Shown here in pieces: positions 12,706 to 22,495 of a stretch of 64,000 nucleotides of DNA. The notes beneath the pieces were generated by a model, which saw only the letters and a list, made by a program, of their open reading frames with translations, was not told the origin of the DNA and searched no databases. The position numbers and the translations under genes were made by a program. Source of the stretch: Tachypleus tridentatus (Eukaryota > Arthropoda > Merostomata > Xiphosura > Limulidae); contig NC_134834.1 of NCBI RefSeq assembly GCF_004210375.1, forward strand, positions 140,339,009 through 140,403,008, given 5' to 3'. Numbering within the stretch: the stretch's first letter is position 1; each line of letters begins with the position of its first letter.

Positions 12706-13375
12706 ACATCTATTCTTACCTATTCTCTTGTTTGTTCAGAAAAGTCCTAGTATTGTCTGTAAAACTTATATTTTAGATTAATACTATTTAAAGGATTTCA
12801 GTTCTCTGTGTATGTCAAAGTATGTGTTTTGATTCTAAACAAAACAACAATAAACAGTTATTATTTATTAATTACTTTATTGTCCTATAACAACATTAAA
12901 TTAATTTAATATTTACTATTTTTGGATTATTAGCAAGTAAATACATTGCATATGAAATACAAGCTGAGACAGTTCAGATCTACTTTTGTTTGAATCTGTA
13001 TACTTGAATGTAAGCATCTATAAACAACAACCTTGGTGCTATTTTATTTTTCGTTATGTAGTAGCGATGCTTGTATTTGTTAATTCTGAGGCATTTTTCT
13101 TTTATCGTAACGCATCATGCATTTTTATTCAAAACTTAAATATTAAGAGAAATAGCTGGAAGAGTGAGAAACTTTGGTATACCTATTATTTTCTTTTATA
13201 GCCATATCTTGAGAATCAGTGTTAAACTGTAACAGGGTATGTCCAGAGTCGTATTTTTTTATATCACTATAATATAAAATAAATGAAGTATTCGTGTAGA
13301 GGAAAGATATCTTGTGTTAACGAGTATAGCATACTACTAATGTAAAATAATTATAGACTGGTTCTAGTGTAATGC
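12706..13375. other. AT-rich non-coding stretch
   Basis: Nothing recognisable. An open frame at 12986-13201 (+) is of chance length and shows no motif. Confidence 0.4.
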
Positions 13376-13660
13376 ATGTATCAATATATTAAAGTGATTT
13401 TCCACATGACAAACCAAGAAACGTATGGAATGTTGGAAAGAGAATCTTTAATTCAGCACATTCTTCAGAATGCTAAACATGATGCTCAAGTTCAAAAATT
13501 CCTTTTACCATTTGCCCTTCCTTACTTACTGTACCCAGTCTTTGTCAGATATATTATAAAAATACTTACTTTTTCCAATTGTGTTAACAGAGATCTCAAC
13601 ACGGATTGTCAAATATCGTTCTATCAGATATATAAAACGACAACAAAGGCTTCAATGTAA
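13376..13660 (+). other. Unidentified open frame, possible exon or gene relic
   Basis: A 94-codon open frame. Its central part, about residues 10-50, has a balanced composition unusual for chance frames in this AT-rich DNA: a Glu/Arg-rich helix-like part (ETYGMLERESLIQHILQNA) followed by a Leu/Pro-rich part (KFLLPFALPYLL). No family is recognised. No convincing splice sites bound it and no neighbouring exon was found. It could be an isolated exon, a retro-copy fragment or chance. Confidence 0.25.
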
Positions 13661-13790
13661 AGCCTATTGTTGGCTTCAACAGCATCTATATGGCTGAAAG
13701 CTTAGATTTAAGTAAGCATCGTCTTTAAACAATAGCACGTAATGCATTGTTTGAATCAACGATTCTTCAGTATTTTTTGAATACTTACCA

Positions 13791-14390
13791 CACCTTATCC
13801 CTTTTCAGTACACAAAGATTTGTTCAATAATTACATAACTTTATTCCTTTTCAGTACACAGTTCAATAATTACATAACACTATTCTTCTTCGCTATGCAA
13901 AGATTTGTTGAATAATTACATAACCCTATTCCTGTTTACTACGCAAGGATTTGTTGAATAATTACATAAACCTATCTTTCTTCAGTGCTGGCCCGGCATG
14001 GCCAGGTGGTTAAGGCACTCGACTCGTAATCCGAAGGTCGCGGGTTCAGATCCATGTCACACCAAACGTGCTCGCCATTTCAACCGTGGGTGCGTTATAA
14101 AGAGACGGTCAAGCCCACTATTCATTGGTAAAAACGTAGCCCAATATTGGTGGTGGGTGGTGATGACTAGCTGCTTTCTTTCTCGACTTACACTGTTAAA
14201 TTAGGGACGGCTAGAGCAGATAACCCTCGTGTAGCTTTGCGCGAAATTCAAAAAACAAACAAACCCTCTTCAGTATGCAAGGATTTGTTGAATAATTACA
14301 TAACCCTATCCTTCTTCAATACACAATGATTTGTTAAATAATTAATAACTTTATCCTGCTTTACTACGCAAGGAATTTTGAATAAAGAGC
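13791..14390 (+). repeat. 46-bp minisatellite interrupted by a SINE
   Basis: The unit is CCCTATTCCTGTTTACTACG, then CAAGGATTTGTTGAATAATT, then ACATAA (46 bp). Four units precede the SINE at 13990-14264 and three follow it. One unit near 13839-13877 is shortened by about 8 bp. The last unit decays into AATAAAGAGC. Confidence 0.88.
13990..14264 (+). mobile_element. SINE-A, full length, inside minisatellite
   Basis: Starts GGCCCGGCATGGCCAGGTGG and has the anticodon-loop region CTCGTAA and a B-box-like CGGGTTCAGATCC. It then has the body with GGTGATGACTAGCTGC and ends GCGCGAAATTCAAAAAACAAAC. TCTTCAGT occurs on both sides as a short target duplication. The open frame at 13998-14204 lies wholly within the SINE and is not a gene. 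Confidence 0.93.
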
Positions 14391-15470
14391 ATACATCAAA
14401 TCATAAGCAGCTGTTAAATGTTAGATTCAAGCATGTCGGATTTCCTCAACACAGCGTTGATGATCGACCTAGCCGTGGTGGTCAGACATGGTGAGGCGTT
14501 GAAGCTGTTTATGGAATAGGGTTTACATCCAACACACGCTTGTATATTTTCATGATACATCTGAACTCTCTGAAAGGTGGTAAACTGAAAGTCAAAATGG
14601 AAGAATATAAATGTAATTCTTGTGTCCAAAAACAATTCAGAGATATGTTGATGCACATTATTGTTAAAAGCCTTCTTAATACCTACTGAGAATTTAATAT
14701 TTGAAAAGTTAAATGAAAGTCATAAATTAGAGTATTATTTGTAACAATTGTGACGTAGGTTAATGAAATCTGTACGTTCGTTCAATTCCATCTATTTTAA
14801 TTATAAAAGTAATTCGACTGCACAAGCTTATTGTACGATTTTTGTGTTATTAATGGCAAGTAGTGCTTTACACTAGTCTGTCTTTATGTTTGTTTCCCTG
14901 TTGAATCCGATGTGAAGTGTCTTTCTGTTCTAAACTACTAGAACTAACTTCTGTGGTCTACTGAAATATTGTAAATAATAGTTTTGGTTTATTCAAGTGT
15001 TAGTGATTAATTGGGCTACAGTTTCAGGCTACTTCTCTGTGTTTCATATCAAGCAGACGTTAATCCTTGTCTACCACCCCAGATCCTAATAGGATGAAGA
15101 ATTCAAAGAAAACATAGGATTTCTGAGGACGACTTCTACAAAACATTTTTTTAAAATAAATCAGGTAATGTTTTTTTCCTAGTCATGATCACATGATAAT
15201 TACCTTACTTTCCTAAATTTGAGCATGATATCTTCCAGTGTAATAAATTATCGAGACATTCAGAAAAAACTCTAGCATTTAGAGTAATTTTTCACATTCT
15301 TAACATGTTTCAATAAACATGTATCTACATTTTAACAGTTTCCGCCTGGAGATCGTGCCCTCTAGCATTATGACTGTTTATACATGTACAAGAATGTAGG
15401 CGTAAGGCTGGTGGTGTTAATCTACTTCCTTTTCAATCCGTTAAAACAGACAAATTATTTGATGACCACA
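14391..15470. other. Non-coding stretch
   Basis: No gene recognised. The segment 14440-14660 is less AT-rich and open on the minus strand (14414-14656) but carries no known motif. Confidence 0.35.
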
Positions 15471-15597
15471 CATTGGCTCAGACGTAAATCTGTGGTCTCA
15501 TAACAATAATTATCAGGGTTTAATATCTTCGGTAAGTATAGAGCAGATAGCCCATTGTATAGCTTTGCGCATACACCCACAAACAAACAAAAACCTG
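15471..15597 (+). mobile_element. SINE-C copy, plus orientation
   Basis: Has a tRNA-like head (TTGGCTCAGACGTAAATCTG), a degraded B-box TCAGGGTTTAATATC, then the family body AGAGCAGATAGCCCATTGTA, TAGCTTTGCGC and a CAAACAAACAAA tail. Confidence 0.65.
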
Positions 15598-17329
15598 TCG
15601 ACCTAAAAATATATACAGTCAAAACGACACGAGATATGATTTTGATTTTTTTTTTGCCTTATAAACTTACATGGATAAAACACCGGAGTAATTGAGACTG
15701 TTTATTAAGCTAAACAAATTTCAATAATGTTTAACTAGCACCTTTTAAGCCAGATAACGTCGAAACTTTGTTTCTAAGTTTTATCTATGATTATATTTCT
15801 TCCGATTTTTACACATATAAAATATTTTAATTTCAACTGCTTGTATCATTCTATAACATCTTTTAAGTTTCGGGGTTTGTTTTCAAACATCTAGAAGTTA
15901 AGATAGACTAGAAAAGAATAAAGTTTTCCCTCATTTATAAATGCTCTGTCTAATGATGTTAAACGAATAAAAGAAGGAAAATCAAATTTAACTGGGAAAA
16001 ATTTGTTGTCAATAACAAAAACAAGACAGTGAAAACTTGTACTACATGTCAAAGAATTGCAAAAAGTGTACTTTTGAAAGATATCGCTCTTAAAATAACC
16101 ATCTTACTTTATCAAATAAATAGATTTTACTATTAGTGTGTGTGATTCTCTTGTAATATTCAAAAACAAGAGCTACTCGGCCTTTTTAATAGAAACCTTG
16201 AAACTGTTTACCTCCTTCGTATGAAATAAAAAACAACAGAATCAGCGTCATTGTTCTCCCTTCCGCCATAACAAGGGATTGATATTAGTTGTAAGAAATT
16301 AGCAGGACAGGAATTGCATGTAACGTTCTTCCTGTCCTCAATAAATACAATTATTTGTAGCTCTGTAACCTTTCAGGCAAACAAAAAATGCAATAAAACA
16401 GTAGTGTACCAATGTCACTGTAACAGTACGACTGTAAATTTCTTTTAGTTATTCTAGTGATTCGTTTCGTGTTTAGCAGAAAGATAGTTAGAGTGTTAAA
16501 ATGATATAACTTCTGCTGAATTCTCTTCTTTGTTCGACGATGAGGCAGTGTTTATTATAATTGTTGTTATTCAGACCGATGGATGTTGCTGTAAATTTGG
16601 TGAAAAACTTATTGTTGTTGTTATTCAGATGTATGGAAATTGCTGTAAGTTTGGTGATACACTTATTCTCATGTGTGAGGAGATTCTTGTGTATAACATA
16701 TTATAATATAATATAATATCCACTTCAGGATCGTATCGTTTTGTCAATGTTCTTGAATAAGCGAAATGATGTTTTGTTTTCCAAATGTCAGAATATCATT
16801 TCGTACGAACTCTATGATTACTGTGTGCGAGGAAGTGTTTCTAGCACGTGATAAAACGTTTCCGATTTGAACATAACTGTTTCCTTAAATGATTACCTTT
16901 TTTTGCAAGGTTAAAGTTTACGAACCTAATATACTTCTCTTTTCCTTTCTATGCATAAAAAAGCAAAGATCGTTAGAATATTTGTATATGTACTACATAA
17001 TTTTTAAATAAACTTTCACAGAAGCTAAGCTCTAAAGTGCTTAAGCTGTAATAAGAAAAATCCCAAAGTTAATAAATAATTTCGTACGAAATTTCAAATC
17101 TTTCCCAACTGCCCAACTGGTATTACATATTGCAGTACAACTTTGAAATAGTATACTACTCAGTGAAACTAGTATACGAGTTCCTCCTTCAAGAGCTTAT
17201 TTATTTATTTTACTGAGTTCAAGAATGAATATTAATTTAAATAACTTCTAGCGAAATAATTATCGAGTTAGTTTAGCAAATCTATACTATCTACAACTAC
17301 CTGCCTGAATTAAAACTGATCAAGTCAGT
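15598..17329. other. AT-rich non-coding stretch
   Basis: No gene. A short TATAATATAATATAATAT run lies near 16700. A 25-bp phrase near 16560 ('ttgttgttattcagac..ggatgttgctgtaa') recurs at about 16616, suggesting a small local duplication. Confidence 0.35.
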
Positions 17330-17445
17330 TGTGGGAGATCAATTTATTTATCTTCTGTAAAAACTACTGCTGGGTTTAAGAACGTTTCAGTTAATTAAGG
17401 TAATTTTATTTACCCTCTATCAAAAGTAATCTTTGGTTTAAGAAT

Positions 17446-17570
17446 GATTGTTTGTAACTAAGCACAAAGCTGCACAATGGGCTGTCTGTGCTCAACCCAA
17501 AATGGTATGGAAACCCGATTTCTAGCATTGTAAGTCCGCAGGCATACTGCTGTCGCATTAGGAGGCGTTT
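17446..17570 (-). mobile_element. SINE-C copy in the 61-bp array
   Basis: Reads TTTGTAACTAAGCACAAAGC, TGCACAATGGGCTGTCTGTG, ATGGAAACCCGATTTCTAGC, ATTGTAAGTCCGCAGGCATA on the plus strand. The tRNA-like head is on the minus strand. The array unit resumes directly after it. Confidence 0.85.
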
Positions 17571-17832
17571 GAGAATGACTTAATGGGTAAAGGTCAATTT
17601 ATTTATCTTCCAACAAAACTATTAGTGGAATAACTTAGTTAATGAAGACTAGCTTATTAAACTTCTAAAAAATCTGTTACTCGGTTTAAGAAGCATTCAT
17701 TTGTAGCAGATCAGTTTATTTACCTTCTAATAAAACTTATGTTTAGTTTAAGAAATTTAGTTAGTAAATATCAGTTTATTCACCTTCTACCAGAATTATA
17801 GGTGGAATGAAGAATAATTCAACTAATTCTGT

Positions 17833-17950
17833 TCATGGTTGTTATTAAGCACAATACCACACAAAGGGTGCTCTGTCCACTACGGGTATCGAAACCTGAT
17901 TTCTAGCAGTATAAGTACGCAGACATACCACTGTGCCATTGGAGGGGCTT
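17833..17950 (-). mobile_element. SINE-C copy in the 61-bp array
   Basis: Reads GGTTGTTATTAAGCACAATA, TATCGAAACCTGATTTCTAG, AGTATAAGTACGCAGACATA, CCACTGTGCCATTGGAGGGG. Same family and orientation as the copies at 17446 and 18125. Confidence 0.85.
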
Positions 17951-18124
17951 CAGTTAATGACCATTGGTTTATTCGTATTCTATCAAAACTAAATCTTTCT
18001 TTAAAAATGATTCACTATATGAGATCAGTTTATTTACCTTATATCAAAACCCTTGCTGGGTTAAAGTTAAAGAAAATTCGTTTATTTACCTTCCAAAAGA
18101 ACTACTCCTGAATTTAAAAATGAC

Positions 18125-18248
18125 TGATTGTTTGTAACTAATAACATCTCTACATAATGGATTATCTGTTCTCTTCCAACAACGGGTTTCGAAACCCGGT
18201 TTCTGGCATTGTAAATCCGAAGAAATATGGAACTGCAACGGAGAGGCG
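18125..18248 (-). mobile_element. SINE-C copy in the 61-bp array
   Basis: Reads GATTGTTTGTAACTAATAAC, then ACGGGTTTCGAAACCCGGTT (well-kept inverted B-box/T-arm), then GGCATTGTAAATCCGAAG. Third same-orientation insertion in the array. Confidence 0.85.
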
Positions 18249-19212
18249 TTTAAGAGAGACTTGGTTAGTAAAGATCGGTTTAACTTCTGTAAACAATATT
18301 AAATGGCTTAAGAATGATTTAGATGGTAAAGATGAGTTTGCCTACCCTCTAACATACTTGCTTTGAGAATGATTCAGATAATGGAGATTACTTTATATAC
18401 ATTTTAGTGATACTATTAATGGGTTTAAGAATGATTTAGTTGGTAAAAATCAGGTTATTTACCTTCTCTCAAAACTATAGCTGGATTAAAGGATCATTCA
18501 AACAGTTTTTTTTTACCTTCTATGAAAACTATTACTGGGTTTAACAATATTTTAGATGATCAAGATTAATTTATATATCTTTTGTCGAAACTACTGCTGG
18601 GCTTGAGAATGATTCAGATGTAAAAATAAGTTTATTTACCCTCTATCAAACCTTCTGTTGGGTTTAAGAATGATTTATTTCGTAAAATTCAGTTTACTTA
18701 CCTTCTAAAAAATTATTGCTGGACATGATAATACTTCAGATAATTAAGATCAGTTTATTTACCTTCTAACAAAATTATTCCTGGGTTTAGGAGTTATCCA
18801 GTCGGTGCAGATAAGGTTATTTACCTTCTAACAAAGTTATTGTTTGGCTTGAGAATGAAATAATGAAGAAAAGTTTGTTTTCCTTTTAGCTAAACCACTG
18901 CTGGATTTAAGAATTGATTTAGATAATGAAAATCAGTATATTTACCTTATTCCAAGCTATAACTGGGTTTAAAAATGATTCAGTTTATCTTTACCTTCTA
19001 ACAAAACTACTACCGGCATTAACATTATTTAATTGATATATATCAGTTTGTCTTTACCTTCTAACAAAACTACTACCGGCATTAACGTTATTTAATTGAT
19101 ATATATCAGTTTATTTACCTTTTAACAAAACTACTGCTGGATTTAATAATGATTCAATTGATGAAAATTAGCTAATTTATCTTACGAAAAATTATTGTTG
19201 GAGTTAAGAATT

Positions 19213-19640
19213 ATGGGTGTACGAGTCCATGCATGAAATATATCTTTAGTGATATAGATTTTCTACAACAGCCATATACAAGTTTTAACTGTAGAACTCT
19301 TAGTTTTGCTAATCCACGACTGTAAATACTTCGGTATACTCACACATACATGTACGTCATTCTGTATTTCCTACACCAATATGTATATATATATCAACCA
19401 CATTTATAAGTGGTTACTGGTGTCTATGCGTATTTCCATAAACGTACGTGCATATGCTTTTTTTATCTTACGTTGATCAATATATTTTTCATTTTAATAT
19501 ATTCTGTTGATATTATATCTGATATGACTAGAAGACCAAAATTATCTATTTCACTTTTATATAAACTCATTGATTGCATTTTAAAATCGTTTTTCGTTCG
19601 TGTATTTCCATCTGCTCTAGAACGTAAATTTAACAACAAG
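19213..19640. other. Non-coding stretch
   Basis: AT-rich, with a short TA run near 19384. An open frame at 19410-19706 runs into the next SINE and shows no domain. Confidence 0.4.
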
Positions 19641-19920
19641 TTTGTTTGTTTGTTTTTGAATTTCGCGCAAAGCTACTCGAGGGCTATTTGCGTTAGCCGT
19701 CCCTAATTTAGCAGTGTAAGTCTAGAAGGAAGGCAGCTAGTCATCACCACCCACCGCCAACTCTTGGGCTACTCTTTTACTAACGAATAGAGGGATTGAT
19801 CGTAACATTATAACTCCTCCACGACTGAAAAGGCGAGCATGTTTGATGTGACGGGGGATGCGAACCCGCGACCCTCAGATTACAAGTGGCACGCCTTAAC
19901 CAACCTGGCCATGCCGGACC
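19641..19920 (-). mobile_element. SINE-A, full length
   Basis: Best full-length minus-strand copy: tail TTTGTTTGTTTGTTTTTGAA, body with GCCGTCCCTAATTTAGCAGT and GTCATCACCACCCACCGCCA, head with CGAACCCGCGACCCTCAGAT and GGCCATGCCGGACC. Target duplication TTAACAACAAG (19630-19640) versus TTAACAGCAAG (19921-19931). The head folds as a tRNA with anticodon-loop CTCGTAA, pointing to tRNA-Thr(CGT). Confidence 0.95.
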
Positions 19921-21387
19921 TTAACAGCAAGAACTTGATGTTATTCAAAGTAATCGTAATACCCAATACTAGCATAAATATTTGAATAGGTTTCTCAAAT
20001 GATTTTTTTTCCTAATTTAACTGTCTAAAAATCTACTTATGTGAAAAGAGACTTATAGAAAATATTTGTAAAAGCATGTACACGTACTCTTTTGTGAGTA
20101 CTTGTGAAAAGTCGACTTAATAAAAAAATCATGTCAGAACTTCCGGTTACACGATTTTTCACTTTCGGTCTAAAGTGTTGTGCATGTTTAATTTTCATTC
20201 TCAACTGGCTATGATTTACTTTTCACCTGATGGCACCATAAAATCGGAACTATTTTAACTTGGTTATCCAACAAATCTTTATAACTATTAGCGCTGTGTA
20301 GATAAAGCTCTCACAATGCTTTTTTTTTTTAATTGCTGCCACATAATTCTTACTAAGTAAATAACTTGGGTTACTACAGCAACACACAATTCGTTATAAC
20401 TAACTTTGCATATATTTTTTCCTAAAGTGAATAACTGGTTAATTATTAAATTCTGGTTTTGAAGCAAGATTTAATTCAACTACCCATAAACAGATCATAA
20501 CTCGCCGAGATTCTGGTAATAGGATGAATTGTTGACTCATTTTATGAATGAATATTACAAAAAGACATATTTTGTTTGGAATACAAGCATTTTCTAATAT
20601 AAGAAATTTATATTTGAAAGTGAAAAACGGAATAAATTTGTCACTTAATACATGAGAAACACAACCTCATAAATTTTTACTTTAGCTTTCAAAAAGTTAA
20701 ATTAGTCGTTATGTTTGAAAACGCTAAAATAAAGAATAAACAATGAGGTACTAAAACTTGCAACAGTATGCGGACTGGAACAATTACGTAATATCAATCA
20801 ATGGAATGCACATCAAACATAATTATACCGTATTGCCAAGACTATAATACGTATAAACTCGAGCATTCTTGAAGGAGAAGCTCAAATCAACTGTAGAATA
20901 TTGCTAATTATTCTTGCTAAACCTTTTCTAAGAACGTTTAACAGTAAATCTTCAATACATTAAAAATATTACAAAGTTACAACTAATAAAGATATATTTC
21001 ACATTCAAAGCTATGTAATTTTCAACATACGATTAATTGTCAATAATAAAATAGAATATGAAATACCAAGGGCTTAAAAACTGGAAGCACTGAAGCGTTT
21101 TTATTGCAGTGTATTTAGTACTTTTCTAAATTGTGTTTTCTCTACCTGCTTCTTCTATACACATAACCTGAAACTTCAAAGTTGTGCTTGTTAAAAACTG
21201 TGCAAATTAGTTAAAATATTTACATGTGGGAGAAATCTGACACTACTGTTATTATGTAATTAAGATACGTCACTGAGAAACCTTAACTACATTATTGTAA
21301 ATGAAACGATTTTGTTTTAATAAAGCTAATATTTTTCTCACTATGTCAAAGCTATTGACCATGTATAGCTAAAGTGGAAATTTATTT
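19921..21387. other. AT-rich non-coding stretch
   Basis: No gene, RNA or repeat recognised on either strand. Confidence 0.4.
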
Positions 21388-21512
21388 GTTTGTTTAGAAT
21401 TTAGCATGAAGCTGCACAATGGGCTGTCTGCACTCTCCCCATCACGAGTATCGAAACTCGGTTTCTAGCGATGTGAGTCCGCAGACATACGTTGTGCCAC
21501 TGGGTGGTGGAG
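21388..21512 (-). mobile_element. SINE-C copy
   Basis: Reads TTTAGCATGAAGCTGCACAA, GGGCTGTCTGCACTCTCCCC, AGTATCGAAACTCGGTTTCT, GATGTGAGTCCGCAGACATA and ends near GTGCCACTGGG. The tRNA head is on the minus strand. Confidence 0.82.
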
Positions 21513-21657
21513 AGCGAATACTTTTTTTTTCTTGAAAGTGTTACAATTTACAAACTCAAAATTATTGTTTTATCTACAGAAGAATAACATAAGACTATTG
21601 ATATAATTATATTAGGCTTGCTTTATAAGTATTGTGGATACTTAAAAGATCAATATA

Positions 21658-22180
21658 TTAAGTGTCCAGAAATAAATGTCGTTTTTGAACTGCGAAGTTT
21701 GAAAAAGTATAAACCAGTGTTGTACAACATGCTTTAATCAAAATAAGCACCATTTGTTTCAACACACTTTTGCCAACGTGTAACGATGCTGTTTATGCCA
21801 AGTTTCTATGGTCAAGCTTCTTCTGCAGCTACCTGGGTTTGAAAGCGTTTATTGTCTAACAAATTGTCAAAGTGCTTGAAAAAATGAAAATATGTAGAAG
21901 AAAGGTCTGGGGAATAAGAGGGATGAGGGGGAACCTCGATTCCCAATTCGTTCAATTTTTGAAGCGTCATCCTTGACAGGTCTCATAACACCAATTTTGT
22001 TGGTCTTCAGTCAGCACATGTGGAATCCACTTATCAAACGTTTTCGTACTTCCAATCGCACCCAGGTGGTTAGCACTGCTTGACTTGCTTGTGCCTAGCT
22101 TTACTCCAAGAAATTACAGCAGGCTGTTTTGGCCGCACGACACACTACCGTGTCTCTTCACTTCATTAATAACCCTAACG
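21658..22180 (-). pseudogene. Mariner transposase remnant, C-terminal part
   Basis: The minus strand carries TFDKWIPHVLTEDQQN, which fits the mariner 'KLDKWVPHELTENQK' block. Then, in another frame, come GIEVPPHPSYSPDL and the C-terminal SIVTRWQKCVETNGAYFD with its stop near 21733. These are characteristic DD34D mariner transposase blocks. The catalytic centre between the WIPHVLT and PHPSYSPDL blocks is deleted. The element end at 21658 carries TGTCCAGAAATAAATGT (21663-21679). Frames are broken by stops and shifts. An N-terminal piece of the same type of element lies next to it in the opposite orientation (22198-22495). Confidence 0.88.
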
Positions 22181-22197
22181 TTTTTATAAGTAACTGT

Positions 22198-22495
22198 TAG
22201 ATTGTCCAGAAATAAATGTTGGAAATTTCACGATGACATTTAGAACCTGAATATTGAGTAACTTATCGTTGTTTGGTTGATTTAGTCCAATGTTTATCGC
22301 TTACAAGGTGTCTTAATTGTCTCTTGTTTCAACTCTACTCAGAGTAAGTTTTGCAGCATGTACAAGAGGGGCATGCGTCTGATTTTCCTTTCTAACTTCA
22401 AATGTGGACGAAAAACTACCGAAACAACACGAAAATCAACCAGGGATTCGGCCATGGATCTGTTACTGAACGTAGAGTTCGACATAAAAAACTAA
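22198..22495 (+). pseudogene. Mariner transposase remnant, N-terminal part
   Basis: Begins with the same terminal 17-mer TGTCCAGAAATAAATGT (22203-22219). After a roughly 140-bp leader the plus strand codes for MYKRGMRLIFLSNFKCGRKT and then, after a one-base frameshift, KINQGFGHGSVTERRV. This is the helix-turn-helix DNA-binding region of mariner transposases. Similarity stops near 22495. It is probably the inverted 5' part of the element at 21658-22180, or else a second truncated copy. Confidence 0.8.

Larger units (their letters stand above)
17330..19212 (+). repeat. Diverged ~61-bp tandem array, roughly 25 units
   Basis: The unit has the order GATCAGTTTATTTACCTTCT, AACAAAACTACTGCTGG, GTTTAAGAATGATTCAG, TTGATAAA. 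Copies start about every 55-63 bp, for example near 17710, 18021, 18447, 18625, 18747, 18809, 19039 and 19101. Most units are strongly diverged, but the two near 18987-19100 are nearly identical. Three SINE-C copies split the array (17446, 17833, 18125). Open frames at 17839-18111 and 18157-18366 run through repeat and SINE sequence and are not genes. Confidence 0.9.

Noticed and set aside
13791-19212. Regularly spaced repeats as a CRISPR array
   Set aside because: Units are contiguous and diverged without unique spacers, and the DNA is eukaryotic; these are minisatellites.
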